A stretch of DNA of 64,000 bases, taken from assembly GCA_014706295.1 (NCBI GenBank), contig JACSVZ010000008.1, positions 1,054,001 to 1,118,000 on the forward strand, written 5' to 3'. The stretch is from Lycocorax pyrrhopterus obiensis (lineage: Eukaryota; Chordata; Aves; Passeriformes; Paradisaeidae). Positions 1 through 12,254 of this stretch are shown here, piece after piece. The notes beneath the pieces are model-generated. The model searched no databases and was not told where the DNA came from. It worked only from the letters and a program-made list of their open reading frames with translations. How positions within the stretch are numbered: position 1 is the first letter of the stretch; each line of letters opens with the position of its first letter. The position numbers and the translations under genes are program-made.

Positions 1-138
1 CGGCAGTGTCCAAGGCCAGGTTGGACATTGGGGCTTGGAGCAGCCTGGGACAGTGGAAGGTGTCCCTGCCCATGGCAGGGGTGGCACTGGATGGGCTTTA
101 AGGTCCCTTCTAACCCAAACCTTCCTGTGATTCTATGA
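1..138 (+). mobile_element. CR1 LINE 3' end (cut by window edge)
   Basis: Sense-strand CR1 3' untranslated tail, truncated on the left by the window boundary. It carries the family's typical run (lost-cause 'gtccaaggccaggttggac', 'gcttggagcagcctgggaca', 'ccatggcagggg') and ends in the avian CR1 terminal octamer type, gattctatga. No coding part is present. It belongs to the same subfamily (here called type A) as most other CR1 copies in this window. Confidence 0.9.
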
Positions 139-3100
139 ATGGCTTTCAAAGTGTGAAAGCAAATTTAATTGCCTCATGTGGAAAAATACTATAAATCTGC
201 AGGATCTTCCCTTACACACAACACCCCCATTTAAGATGCATATGGTTAAATAAAATCACTTTTTCAGAGCTGTTGTAAGAGTTTTAGTTGCTGTTGCAGG
301 GCTGGGCTTGTTTTGCCTCTAAAATATTTTTAAAAGTGAAACAGGACTTTGTGGGCTCATGTGAGGAGCTGAAGTCTGTGGAGGGGCACGTACAGCCATT
401 TTCTTCCGAGTTACGAGGCCGGTGAGAGGAACTGGGCAGTAGCATCTTTATCGGTCTCCCTGTTCAAGTGACTAGAAGCCAGTTATTTAAAATAAGTGGC
501 TTTTTTCTTCCCCCTCCCACAGGAAATAACTTCCAAGAAGTGACTGAGTTAGAGGGCACGGACTGGGGGGAAAGCCGCCCGGTTTTCCGCGGCAGAAAAA
601 AACGCCGTGACAAATCTTTGTCCCCTCTTCATCCTCCCAAATTGCTGCTCTTGTTTGTTTTTCCACCCCTCTGACCTCTCGCAGGGCACGTCCTGGCTGC
701 TAACAGCCTGTCAGCATGGGGGGGATACGGGGAGGCCAAGTTAAAACTGCCCAGAGAAGCCTTTTTAACCAGCAAGCTGCGACTCTTCCCTTTCCCTGCC
801 TCCTACTTGCCATGGGAAAATACCCAGGACTTTAATTTTAACAGGCTGCTTTGTTCAGGGATTGGCAACAGCTGTTTGCCTTTTCGGAAGGCTGTGTAAT
901 CAGCGTGTTTTCTTCTCTAGAAGGCAGAAAAAAAAGAAATGTGGAAGTAGAATGTAGAACAAAGCGCAGGGATTGCGAGTGTGAAGGGCCTGATCTCTCA
1001 GCTGAGGTGGTACAAGCTCTGTTGTTAACAGAGACAACAGCAAACTGCTGTGTCATTTGTGAGAAATGTTGAGTAAAACAAAAAATAACTTGGTTTTGGG
1101 AGTTAACAGACTTTTGGGGAATCTGCCAAAATCCCAGAGATTCATTTGTGAGGGGAGGAGCAGCCTGTGAGCTGTATTTAAGAGGTCTGGTTTAAGAAAT
1201 ATAAAATACTTGGTTGCATAGCCTTAGGGAAAGTACAACATCCGTACAAGAGATTTAACAAAATCCTTGCAACGGCCAGATTGGTTCTTTGAAGGCAAAT
1301 GTGCATGTCCTCTGGGGGCTAGAGGCGTATATTAAGTGATTATAATAGTTATAAAAACCCCCAGAAATCCTTGAAAAGCACTTTGTATTTAGGGTGTTGG
1401 CATGAAATGCTCTTCTGGTGTTTATCAATGCTATGTGTGCTGTGGTACCCAGGAGCCACTCATCTAAAAACCTCTCCCCCAGACAACCCAAACCCCTCCT
1501 CCCTCAACCCCCACGCTCTCCTCTTTCTAAAACAATTTGAGGGATGGTTGGTACATGATGAAACCACTGGGAACTGGTGGTTGAGGTGATGAGGGGAGGG
1601 TCTGAGGCACACTCCCGCAGGGATGGTTTCCTGGAATGTGGGGCAGGAGCTGGGATGGTGGCGGCCTCTCGAGTCCTGTTGCTTTCTGGTGAAGCATCTT
1701 GCCCTGAGCAGTCAGCAGAGAATGGATGTAGTGGTCCAGCCTTCATTTTTTTGGGTGTCAATCCACTATGATGTATCCAGTGAGCAATTAATTGAAATGC
1801 ATTTATAATTTGTTTTGAGAGCTGTTAAATGCTGTGGTTGCTTCTCTGTGCTCTAATGCCGAATCCATCTGAACGTAGTTTAAGCTGATGCTCGATGGAA
1901 AAAAGATCCATTAATGTCAGTGGGGTTTTTCAGTGCATTTTAAGGGGTCAGGGTTTAGGGTCAGGATTTTATTGCAACGTGTTGAGTGGTGCTGGAGAAG
2001 CGTGGCGCCAGTGGTGGGGGAGGATCCCTGGAGCTCCGCAGGGATGAGGGATGTGCTGTGAGGGATGCTGCTCTCCCTGACAGAACTGTGAACACAGGAA
2101 GGGTAGTGCTGGAGCAAGGCAGCCGAGCGTGATTTTCCCGTGTTTTGACAGGTCTGGCTCGGTGGTGGTGGCGGTGATGGGGCTCCCCTCTGTGCACTCG
2201 TGTGACTCACGCTCCGAGCGGCTTTAATGCCTCGGGAAGTGACAAGGGGACACTGTGACAGCTCAGCTCCTTGTGTAACACATAGCAACCCTCTGAGGTT
2301 TGGGTTACTCGCAGTAGTAAGGGATGGCTGTGTGGTGTTGGGTTGTCAAGCAGAGAAGTACAATTTTTCTCTACCGAAGCAGTGTTTTGGGTCATCTCTC
2401 AACGCGCTTGTTCAGGAAGGTGATGTTTATGCTGAGTGTAAACTCCAGCGGGGTTTGACTCAAAGGAAGGTGAAAAACAAATCTCCCAACAAAGCTACTA
2501 AAGCCACGTAGTTGTTTTGTCATTTTCAGTCTGGCTCTTGCTGAGACGAGTTTAATTGCAAGATAAAACACTGCCGCAATGTCAGTTATCCTTGGTTCTG
2601 TTCCGCGAGCGACACAGACTTCCTTGGGTTTTTGTGCTGCTTTTGGATGTTAATTTTAGCAGTGTGGTGTCAGTAAACTGTGTTTTAAAGCAAAGTAGTT
2701 CTGTTCAGAAACTACAGTGACATTTTCGTGGTGGTTATATGCAAAACAGCGCTATTCAGCAAGTACAGTAGGTCTGAGCATGCTAACAGCTGGTAATTAA
2801 CACAGAGACTCTTTTAAATTGTAGCACAGCTCCATAATTTCATTTTCTGCAGAATTAACTTTTTTCCTTTTATCTGTACTACTGGAATAATTACCTGTAC
2901 TCCTCTGAGCTGTATTACATTCATCCTTAGCTGTATGAATGCTGTAGGTGGAGAGTTTTAAAGTGCTTCAACACAGAACGAGGTCCCCAGGCCACGGACA
3001 CGAATTCCTTCTCTCCAGACTCTCTGAGCTTCTTGAGCTTCAGCATCCCATGTTCCTAAACACAGGATGTGTCTTACATGTCTGAAATTAATAATAATAA

Positions 3101-4608
3101 TAAAAAAATCCAGATCAGAGTTCTGAAACTGAGCAGAAATGGACGTAGTAGCACAGAATTTAGCCCGGCCAGCTGCCTCTGGAAGGAGAGGGGACTCCGT
3201 GAATCCTGGACTTGCTGAGCACCAGATGGAAAACAGGAGTCAAGGAGAAAATTTGTTTCTTTAGAGAGTTAAAAAGCAGACAGTGAGTTGTTACATATCA
3301 GTTTCTGTGGTTATCCTGCTCGAGATACATGCTGTAGAATGATAAGAGTTACTGAACACAAACATCTTCCTAAGGGAAGGGGTCTAGGAGAGCTGAGCTG
3401 GAGATGGGGGTGGGTTAAGTGCCATTCATTTGCTGTCATCAGTGATAGTCCTTGCTGCCTGTGCCGCTGGGCTTTGCTTATGGCTTTTCACGGGGCCCAA
3501 ATCCTTGCATATGCATCAGGATGAAGTATAAATATTTCTGGAAATGTTTTTCATCTGCTGCTGTGCCATTTCTACAGGGTACGTGCAGGCAGAGAAGTCC
3601 CTGACATTCGCGTTTTGTGTGGCCCATCTTTGTTTTGAAGGGCAGAGAGAACAGGAAAAAACAAAAGTATTTGTTGCTACACTGGAGCCTAAACCATGAA
3701 AATAATTCCTTTCTCCTCTCAGCATCTACAGAAGGTGCTTTGGTATAAGTGTGCTCTCAGTCGGGTGTGTTCTGTGTATCCTGACATCCTGAACGCCTGG
3801 AATTGCATCCAGGTGCTTTGGAAATGCTGCTAAAGCCACTGCCTGGCAGGGTTTGTGTCGGGGGAAGCTCCAGCACAGCGTGCTCCGAGCAGGAGCACAG
3901 GACTGGCGTTTTGCAAGGCTCTTGCAGCCACTGGTTTCCTTGGAAACCGGAGCCTGAGCAGGGAGAGCCAAACTTCAACACCCGTGCCTGCTTTCCCAGT
4001 CGAAAATGGGCTGTCAGACTTTCAGAAGTCTGGGGTCTTTGGGCTGTGTTCCGGGCTTGTTCATTAGGAGCAAACTTGAAGTAGGGCATCAGAGAAAAAA
4101 AGCTCCTTGTCAGGCTGCAACACTTCCTGCCTGGAGCTTCTTTTCCCCGAATTCCCTTCTTTGATTCGGTTTGTTGAGCGCGTTTATTGGAGGTGTTTGC
4201 TGTCAAACGCCCCAGCTGTGTCAGGAAAGCCGTGCAGCAGCTCTGTGGCTTGGGCTTGATGTGGGTTTGGAAACTGCCCAGCCCCGGCCAGCTCGTTTTG
4301 TCCACTTATTTAATGTTCTGTGAGGCGGTGGCTGTGGGTGACGTCAACAAAGAGGAGAAATCATAATGGAGCTGCCTGGGTTGATGGAACATGAAATTGG
4401 AGTCCTGTAAATGCACACATACTTTGTGCTGAATGTGAAGAGAAATATATATATAATGACATGTATGTGCACTTACTTACTTGGCACACATAGGGGAGTA
4501 TTGCATTCATGCAGATACACCTTGATTAGGAGGGAAAACAGTCAGGCTTTAATATCAGTGGAGCAGAGGGAATTTTTTACAGAACCAGCAGGACTGTGAG
4601 AACCCTTC
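139..4608. other. PRKG1 upstream intron, unique sequence
   Basis: No exon, RNA gene or recognisable transposon was seen. Open frames are short, overlap on both strands and show no protein-like composition. A short (aat)n run lies near 3089-3105. By inference this is intron 5' of the shared PRKG1 exon at 30251. Confidence 0.6.
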
Positions 4609-4672
4609 CTGGTCTAGTGAAAGGTGTCCCTGCCCGTGAGCGAGGTGATTTTTAAGGTCCCTTCAAATCCAG
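4609..4672 (+). mobile_element. CR1 3' remnant, decayed
   Basis: Short degraded CR1 tail: 'gaaaggtgtccctgcc' followed by 'ttttaaggtcccttcaaatcc' matches the type A 3' end with deletions. The terminal octamer is lost. Old copy. Confidence 0.6.
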
Positions 4673-5589
4673 ATGTGGAAATGCTGTTGGTTTCTGCGAG
4701 CACAGAGTATCACTGCGATTCAGGAGCAAAGGAGTAAATAACGCGGGTGTGATGGAAATGGAGAGGCACTGTTCCCTGCCCCCAGTGTGAGGGGGTCCCT
4801 GGGATGTGCCAGTGCTCATTAGGATTTGAACTGCCTATTTGATGTCATTTGTGAGGGGAATTCATTATGTGTGCTCTCGGAGTCCACAGGCTAAATGAGG
4901 AAAATAACCTTCTTGGTGGGTGATATTTCTGGTGAATAGAGGAAATCAATGGCCCTGGGACTGCCAGCAGCACATCAGGGCAGCGGCCAAGCACTTCAGG
5001 AAGGTGTAGATAAAGCGCATGCGATGCAAACAGTGCCACTCAGCTACACCTCAGGGCTTGCTGGAAATGATACCTGGCTTCAGCTGTAAAGATGCTTTCA
5101 AAACCAGGCTCTTAAACACCTGAGAAATTCCTTTAGGTGAAATGGAAGGTCAGGCACCCTGGAAATGCAGAGTTAGCCTCCAGCTCTCTGCCTTCAAATT
5201 GCAGGATTGCCTTAGTAAAGGCAGGGGGTTATGTGAAGCTTAAGAGTGGACATGGTCAGCTGGAGGAGATGAACATCCTATAGCAGCTCCTGTGTTTTGT
5301 GGTGTGGAGCACCATCCTCATCTCCCTTTGCTTCTCAGCCCTTGGTTACTTCCGTGGGTGTCTTGTTCCTGCTGCTCCTTCTGCCCAAGATTCTTCTGTC
5401 TTCCCATGGGTGCTGCTTATTCTCTTCCCTCACAATCCCAAAGCTCTTCCTTCTACACAGCTCTCCCATCCAGTGGGGTCCAGACTTTACCATCTCCCTA
5501 AAAAACCGCCTTGTTTCCTGTGTACAGCCGGAGGCAGAGAACCCCCAGTGACTGGAGCACAAGATACCATAGGGGGCTGGATTTTCCTG
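4673..5589. other. Intron, nothing recognised
   Basis: No gene or repeat family is recognised. The overlapping frames at 5292-5950 lie largely over the LTR that follows and are not considered coding. Confidence 0.5.
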
Positions 5590-6012
5590 CCAGTCCAGCT
5601 TTTCTGCTCCTCACCTGCCCCACCAGCGAGCAGGCTGGGGGTACACAAGAAATCGGGAGAGGACAGAGCCGGGACAGCTGATCCCAACTGCCCAAGGAGC
5701 GTCTCAAACCATGTGGAGTCGTGCTCAGCATTTAAGGCTGGGAAAGGAGGATGGATGGAGCGGGAAATGTTTGGAGTAACGGCATTTGTCTTCCCAAGTC
5801 ACTGTTGCACAGGATGGAGCCCTGCGTTCCTGGGAATGGCTGAACACCCACCTGCCCATGGAAAACACGGAATGAATTCCTTGTGGCTTTTGCTTTACCT
5901 GTCGACCTGCCTTTATATCAACCCATGCGTTTTTTCCCTTTCACCCTTCTGATTGTCTCCCCCATCCCAGCTGGGGCGAGGGCTGTGAGCGAGTGGAGGT
6001 GCTGGGGTTACA
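5590..6012 (+). mobile_element. Avian endogenous-retrovirus LTR, 5'-truncated
   Basis: Resembles a common avian ERV LTR as I remember it. Landmarks in order: 'ccccaccagcgagcaggctg' near 5618, 'gccgggacagctgatcccaa' near 5669, 'gctcagcatttaaggctggg' near 5724 where the TATA box usually sits (here decayed), 'catttgtcttcccaagtcac' near 5784, 'cctttatatcaacccatgcg' near 5909, 'ctcccccatcccagctgggg' near 5957, and a terminal 'ggggttacacc'. The 5' third of the LTR is missing. No viral coding sequence is visible. It directly precedes the minisatellite at 6081, which may derive from the leader of the same element. Whether it is ERVL- or ERVK-type was not decided. Confidence 0.75.
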
Positions 6013-6564
6013 CCTCCAGCAGGAACATCTCCAAGTGTCTGTACTCCAAAGGGACTGTGGCTCAGGGATAGGTCCCTGTTGGAGCAAGAACACCTTGAGG
6101 CATCAGTGGCTGTGCATGAGGCCATGGATAAGCTCATGGCACAGCAGGTTCATTCCTGCAGGGACTGGGACTGTAAGACCCATATTGGAGCACGTTCATT
6201 CCTGCAGGGTTTGTGGCTAGGGGTAAGGCTGTGCTGGAGCAGGTTGATTCCCAGAGCAGATTCATTCCTGGAGCAGGTTAATTCCCAGAGCAGGTTCATT
6301 CCTGCAGAGTTTGTGGCTGGGGGTAAGGCCATGCTGGAGCAGGTTCATTCCCAGAGCAGATTCATTCCCGGAGCAGGTTCATTCCTGCAGGGACAGGGGC
6401 TGTGGGTAGGGCCATGCTGGAGCAGGTTCATTCCCGGAGCATGTTCATTCCTGCAGGGACTGTGGCTCCTGGAGCAGGTTTACTCCTGGAGCAGGTTTAC
6501 TCCTGGAGCAGATTCATTCCTGGAGCAGATTGATTCCTGGAGCAGGTTCATTCCTGCAGGGACG

Positions 6565-7147
6565 GGGGCTGTGGGTAAATCCACGCTGGAGCAGGTTCAT
6601 TCCTGCAGGGACTGTGGCTCCTGGAGCAGGTTCACTCCTGGAGCAGGTTCATTCCTGCAGGGACTGTGTCTGTGGGTAAATCCACGCTGGAGCAGGTTCA
6701 TTCCTGCGGGGACTGTGGCTCCTGGAGCAGGTTTATTCCCAGAGCAGGTTCATTCCTGCAGGGACTGTGTCTGTGGGTAAATCCACGCTGGAGCAGGTTC
6801 ATTCCTGCAGGGACTGTGGCTCCTGGAGCAGGTTCACTCCTGGAGCAGGTAAATTTCTGCAGGGACTGTGGCTGTGGGTAAATCCATGCTGGAGCAGGTT
6901 CATTCCTGCAGGGACTGTGGCTCCTGGAGCAGGTTCACTCCTGGAGCAGGTTCATTCCTGCAGGGACTGTGTCTGTGGGTAAATCCATGCTGGAGCAGGT
7001 TCATTCCTGCAGGGACTGTGGCTCCTGGAGCAGGTTTATTCCCAGAGCAGGTTCATTCCTGCAGGGACTGTGTCTGTGGGTAAATCCATGCTGGAGCAGG
7101 TTCATTCCTGCAGGGACTGTGGCTCCCGGAGCAGGTTCACTCCTGGA
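6565..7147 (+). repeat. 101-bp higher-order repeat zone
   Basis: The marker 'ctgtgggtaaatcca' recurs at an exact 101-bp step (gtgggt at 6571, 6672, 6773, 6874, 6975, 7076). Each unit holds about two of the 52-bp modules, one with the marker in place of 'ctcctgg'. Because 101 is not divisible by three, each unit shifts the reading frame, so this is not a coding repeat. Confidence 0.93.
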
Positions 7148-7515
7148 GCAGGTTCATTCCCAGAGCAGGTTCATTCCTGCAGGGACTGTGGCTCCTGGAG
7201 CAGGTTCATTCCCAGAGCAGGTTCATTCCTGCAGGGACTGTGGCTCCTGGAGCAGGTTCATTCCCAGAGCAGGTTCATTCCTGCAGGGACTGTGGCTCCT
7301 GGAGCAGATTCATTCCCAGAGCAGGTTCATTCCTGCAGGGACTGTGGCTCCTGGAGCAGATTCATTCCCAGAGCAGGTTCATTCCTGCAGGGACTGTGGC
7401 TCCTGGAGCAGATTCATTCCCAGAGCAGGTTCATTCCTGCAGGGACTGTGGCTCCTGGAGCAGGTTCATTCCCAGAGCAGGTTCATTCCTGCAGAGACTG
7501 TGGCTCCTGGAGAAG
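7148..7515 (+). repeat. 52-bp tandem zone
   Basis: Seven units of 52 bp, each consisting of 'agcaggttcattcccag' (17) plus 'agcaggttcattcctgcag' and 'ggactgtggctcctgg' (35). Units differ by only one or two bases (for example gcagatt/gcaggtt), so this is the youngest part of the array. Confidence 0.93.
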
Positions 7516-7550
7516 GCCGTGCTGGAGCAGGAGCACCCCGGAGTGAGTGT

Positions 7551-10500
7551 GGCTGTGGATAAAAGCGCCGCAGCAGGTAAATCCTTGGAGAGAGTGACTG
7601 GTGGATGAGGCTCCAGCTGGAGCAGGTACATCCCTAAGGGTCACTGGATAGGCCCGAGCCGGAGCAGGGGAGGAGTTCACTGCAATGTTGAACTTCACAG
7701 TCTGGTCCAAAGGGACCGGGGTGGAGACAGTAATGGATACACCTTTAAGTTGTTGTATCCGGGATTGGAGTTACACCTTGCGGGAATTACTGTAGCGGGA
7801 ATCCCTTGCTGGGAGCAGGGAAAGGCTTCCCTGCAGCGTCAGCCCCTTCAGTGGCAGTGACTTGGAGCTGTATTGTCACAGGGTCCCTGTGCACGCCCTG
7901 CGCTGGCTCGGTGGCATCCTGGGCACCTCCGTGCCCTGCCCCAGCTCCAGAGGCTCCATGTTAGTGTTTAGCATTACTTGTCCTTGTTACAGTCCTGCCT
8001 GTGGATCAAACAGCAGCCAGGTCTCACTGGTGGGGAGGATCCAGACAAAGAGTGGGATAAATCCGTTAGAAATGTGGGAGTGTGCGTGTGCCTTCATACG
8101 CAGCTCGTGTCTGAGTCCTGGAACAGGGCTGTGCATCCAAACTTGGCAGATACTTAAACGCTAACCGGGGGGTGTGTGTGTAATACCTATTGTTTCTCCT
8201 CACGCCTCCTTGCACATTTAAATCCTGTTCCGACAGCAACTGCACAAAGAGGAGAGCATCTCCTGCTCGTCAGATCCGTGATTGCTTTCTGTGCTCCCGG
8301 TGGAAGCCCGGCTCTGCGAGGCACGGGAGGGAAGCGAAGCGTGGAGAGGAGAAGGCTTCTCTCCGTTAGCACTGTGCCCAAGCACTCGGATGGGGATACC
8401 GGGATAAGGAGCACGTTGGGAGAGCCCAAGGCAGGCAGATCCTGCGGTTTTCCCTGACCTTCCCTTGTCCAGGGCACAGCTGGGAGGAAGCGGAGCTGCT
8501 TGAAGTTGGGCTGCGACTGAAGTGTCCCTGCTCCTGCTCGGAGGAGGGACACAGCTGGGACAGCTGTGCTTTCACACATTCTGGTGACGTTCTGCTGCTT
8601 TCTAAGTGACTCTGACAGGTGTCTCAGAGTCACAGCCTGCCTTGGCAGGAAGGCTCCTGTGGCCTTTTCCTGGCTCAGTTCCGGGTGGATGCTGTAGTGC
8701 AGTCTGGATTCCCAAGGGAACGCTACCTATCCACCTGACCTCCCTCCACTCATGTGCTGGGTTTGTCACTGTGCCTGCAGGAGGGTTTCCAGCAGGCATG
8801 GCAGGCTGGGATCCCTAAGCACAGTGACTCGTGTGCCACCACTGTTTGTTGGGATTCAGCACTGGGAGAGTGACTTTGGGCTCTGTGAGGTGACAGCCCT
8901 GGGCTCTGTGACCTGACCTCTGCCCGCTTCACCTTCTGTTTTGCAAGTGCTGTAATTTCCTCATCACCCACCCTGGCAAGTGCTTCGTGTCTTGTCCATG
9001 ACTGGGAACAAATTATCCCATCCCTCATAAATCCCCAAGCTTTTCTCCTTTGGACTTTGTGCAAGAATGAGTGTTAACGTGATCTGGGTAGGCAAAGCGA
9101 CTCCGAAAGGGAGATCATCGATCAAATCTCGGCTCTTTGGGTTTGTGCTGTTACTCCTGCACAGACAAAACAGGTGTTAGGAGGTTTTTTAAATGGTTTT
9201 ATAATTTGAAAGCCAAAGAGAACTCGGATAGGAAACACCAGCATGGTGCTAAGAGCATCACTTGGGATGTACAAATCTGGGTTAAGCATTATCCCAGTGC
9301 TTGCAGGTACAAATGGAGAAGCTTCCACAGGGATTGAGGCTGCCCCGTCTGCGTGGTGAGGACAAACACATGGGAGAGCAGCTGGAAACGGGGCAGAGCC
9401 AGGGACAAATGTCACCCACATGTCACCTCTGGAGCACAGTGGCTCTTCGTGCTCTCCTTGTTCTGACTGGAATTCCATCTGTGAGCTATAAAGGGCTTTT
9501 TCAATGGCAGGTTTACTCTATATCCACTTGTTTTTTCAACGTTTTCCACCACAAAAGGTTCTTGCTGTGGTCTGTGATGGGCAAGTGTTATAAAACTGAG
9601 TCACGTTATTTGTTTAAGCTCACTGGGCACAAAAATTTTGGCTGCAGGGCTTTGAAGAAGGCTCCTGCTTAATAAATACAGCTGAGCAATACTCAGAGCA
9701 TTGTGGCAGAGTTGTTGAATTGATGGAAAATACATGAATATGTAGCAAACAAAAGGTAAAGCTTAGTGAAGCTGTGCTGGCAGGGTGCAGGATCGGGAAG
9801 GGGGACTTGGGACAGCTGCCTTGGGCACTGGAGCAAAGCAGAAGCTCCAGTTAAGTCTGGAAAATATGGATGCTTGTGTAATGCACCCAGAACAGGATCC
9901 TAACAGGGATTTGGAGTTTTAATATATGCTGGAGGAGCCTTCTGAGGCTGAGGTGCTTCCTGGGAAACCTTCAGCTCCATTACCTATCCTGATTTCTTTG
10001 GTCAGCAGCTGGAATATTTTGTGTCTTTGCTCATACTGAAGAAATTATATATCATGGGGAGATAATATTCCATGCTTATTCCAAGCTTCTTAATGGAATT
10101 TTTATCAGTTCCTCTGAAGAACAGGATGCACAAAAAAGCTGCCCGGCTGTCAAGCTATTTGCTCTGTGGCTCCTTCAGAGCTGCTGCCTTGGCTCTCTCC
10201 ACGTGACTTCCCAGTAAAATGATGAGAGGGACCATCCCACCCTGAATTCCAAGTGTCTGCAGCCACCAGGTGACATCAAATCCCTTGGACAGCAAGGGAC
10301 AGGCAGGGCAGGCCTGCAGGGTGCAGACCCTGAGCACCCCTTGCTGCTGCTTCAGGCCCATCGCTGGCACATCTCTCCCTGCTCAACAGTTGTTTTCTTT
10401 TCCCTTCCACCAGCATCTGCTCGTTTTAAACCTTTCTCATGCTCGGTGTTTTCAGAAGACCTAAAAGCTGGGTTTTTTAAATCTGTTTGGGCTGTGGATC

Positions 10501-10907
10501 CTGAGCTTACTCAGCCACAGCCACTCGGTGCCCTGACACCATTTTCTCCGGGATTGCTTTGTCGACTCAAGTGCACTTTGCTGCAATGCAAGCATCGAGG
10601 ATAAAAGGCAGCCACCTCAGCAAATTAGTGTGAAAGCACTGCAGAAGAACTGTAGATGTGTATTTTGGTGTGTTGGTCTTCTTAAGAGTCAAAATCTCTC
10701 CTCCTGCCTGTGGCCTGTGCTTTTTAAAGAGTATTTGTTGTGCAGGGAGGGCTTTTGAAAAGTTAAATCAATTGTCTCCTTGTGGACTCATCTGAAGGGT
10801 AAATCAGATGCTGCATTGACAGGGATCTGCCTGCGTGGTAAAACTTCAGGCAAGGTTGGATTTAAGTGATTCTGGAAAAAAAAAATCAGTCATGGATCAT
10901 TTAAAAC
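7551..10907. other. Intron; first part may be ERV leader remnant
   Basis: At 7600-7800 there are diverged words of the adjacent minisatellite, so this stretch may continue the same retroviral leader. From about 7850 on no gene or repeat family is recognised. Candidate frames such as 8187-8633 lack protein-like features. Confidence 0.5.
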
Positions 10908-11315
10908 CTCTCTTGGGAGGAAAGGCTGGGAGAGTTGGGGGTTCAGCCTGGAAAAGAAGGCTCTGGGTAGACCTTAGAGCCCCTTTCCAGTGCCTAAAGG
11001 GTCAAAGAGAGCTGGAGAGGGACTTGGGACAAGGGATGGAGGGACAGGACACAGGGAATGGCCTTGAGCTGATGGGGGTGGGTTTGGATTAGAAATTATG
11101 AATAAATTCTTCAAGAGTGGGCAGGCCCTGGCACAGAGTGCCCAGAGAAGCCGTGGCTGCCCCTGGATCCCTGGCAGTGCCCAAGGCCAGGTTGGACATT
11201 GGGGCTTGGAGCAGCCTGGGACAGTGGAAGGTGTCCCTGCCATGGCAGGGGTGGCACTGGGTGGGCTTTGAGGTCTCTTCCCGCCCAAACTACTCTGGGA
11301 TTCTGTGATTCTGTT
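10908..11315 (+). mobile_element. CR1 3' end, type A
   Basis: Sense copy of about 400 bp, starting at the 'gggaggaaaggctgggagag' block and running through 'gggacaggacacagggaatg' and 'gggtgggctttgaggt' to the terminal 'gggattctgtgattctgtt'. An internal stretch near 11080-11110 has diverged from the other copies. 5'-truncated, as is usual for CR1. No ORF2 remains. Confidence 0.92.
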
Positions 11316-12254
11316 CTAATTTTCGTAATGAAAAAAAGTTTTCCTCTACATGCTACAGGTGTCCGGGTGTGCAGTCCCATTACAAAAAAAAAGTAACAAA
11401 GAGGTAGAACCCCCCCTGAAAATACTCTGAAGGGTTGTAATGCTTTTTAAACAAGAATCTCAAAATGCTCAATCTTATTTTTGGTTCCTGTCCATGAAGG
11501 CTTTTCTGAGCAGCAGCCTCCACTCTGAGTGCAGCTGGTTGAGAAACCTCCCTTTTAGCAGCAGCTGGGTGGTGTGGAATGAAGGAATTAATTAACCTGG
11601 TGTGGAACGAGAGAACTTAATAAACCTGGTGTGGAATGAAGTAATTAATCAGCCTGTGGCCAGCCTGACAGAGCAGCCACCTGATGTGTCCTGTTTGGTT
11701 ATCAGGGGCTTGGTTCCCGGCCAGGCACGGCTGAGCTCAGCTCCTTTGTGTAAGGCTGAGGTGAAAAGCTCCTTCTTTCTTCCGGGGCCTTAGCAGGAAA
11801 CTGAATTTTCATACCCGAGGCTCAGGAGAGTGGTCACGGGCACGTAGTGGCAGAAATTTCTGCTGGGGAACAAAAGCAAATTCCTCATCAGAGAATGTAA
11901 TCAAATGGTGATGCTGCAGCTGGTTCCTCGCAGCCTCTGCACGCAGACAAAATAGCAATATAGTAGGGAGAAAATGTTTGCTGAGTTAACTGGGCTATAT
12001 TTAGGTGCCAAATAAACACATTTCTGCTTTTGACCCTCCCCCTCACACCCTCAAAGCTGCTTTTTGGGCTGTCTGCAAATGTCTTGGCTGTTGGTGGCTT
12101 CTGTTCCCTGCAAGAGCAGTGATTGGGAGCGGCAGGGAGGGAGCTCTGCTCCAGCTGAACAGGGGAAAGGCGAGTGCTGGGCACACAGTGCCCGTGCCCA
12201 GCCTTGTCCCCTCCTCCGCCCCTCCTTAGCTCTGTCTGCACAGGCTGGCTGAGG
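11316..12254. other. Intron with a small tandem repeat
   Basis: Apart from the three-copy repeat at 11572-11656, no gene or repeat family is recognised here. The antisense frame reaching into this stretch from the next CR1 is spurious. Confidence 0.5.
11572..11656 (+). repeat. Three-copy 28/29-bp tandem repeat
   Basis: Three head-to-tail copies start at 11572, 11600 and 11629, each beginning 'gtgtggaa' and ending 'cctg' with an AT-rich 'ttaattaa'-type centre. Lengths are 28, 29 and 28 bp with a few substitutions. Confidence 0.9.

Larger units (their letters stand above)
6081..7550 (+). repeat. Large minisatellite (17/52/101-bp units)
   Basis: About 1.47 kb of tandem repeats built from a core near 17-18 bp (ggagcaggttcattcctgg-like), often joined to 'gcagggactgtggctcctgg'. 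Three zones are visible: irregular units (about 6081-6564), a 101-bp higher-order unit (about 6565-7147), and a regular 52-bp unit (about 7148-7515). Flanks at 5990-6080 and 7551-7650 hold diverged, singular versions of the same words (ggagcaagaacacc; ggagcaggagcacc), suggesting growth from the middle. The array is nearly free of stops in several frames, giving spurious repetitive ORFs. From memory, some avian ERV leaders hold short repeats of this flavour ('tgctggagcagg', 'ggactg'), so it may be an expanded retroviral leader. Confidence 0.95.

Noticed and set aside
6140..7515. CRISPR-like array of repeats
   Set aside because: There are no unique spacers, units are head to tail and variable, and the context is a vertebrate intron.
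6079..7608. Long open frames with a repeated peptide (SRFIPAGTVAPGAG-like)
   Set aside because: They follow the minisatellite period, and the 52- and 101-bp units shift frame each step. Frames on several phases are equally open.
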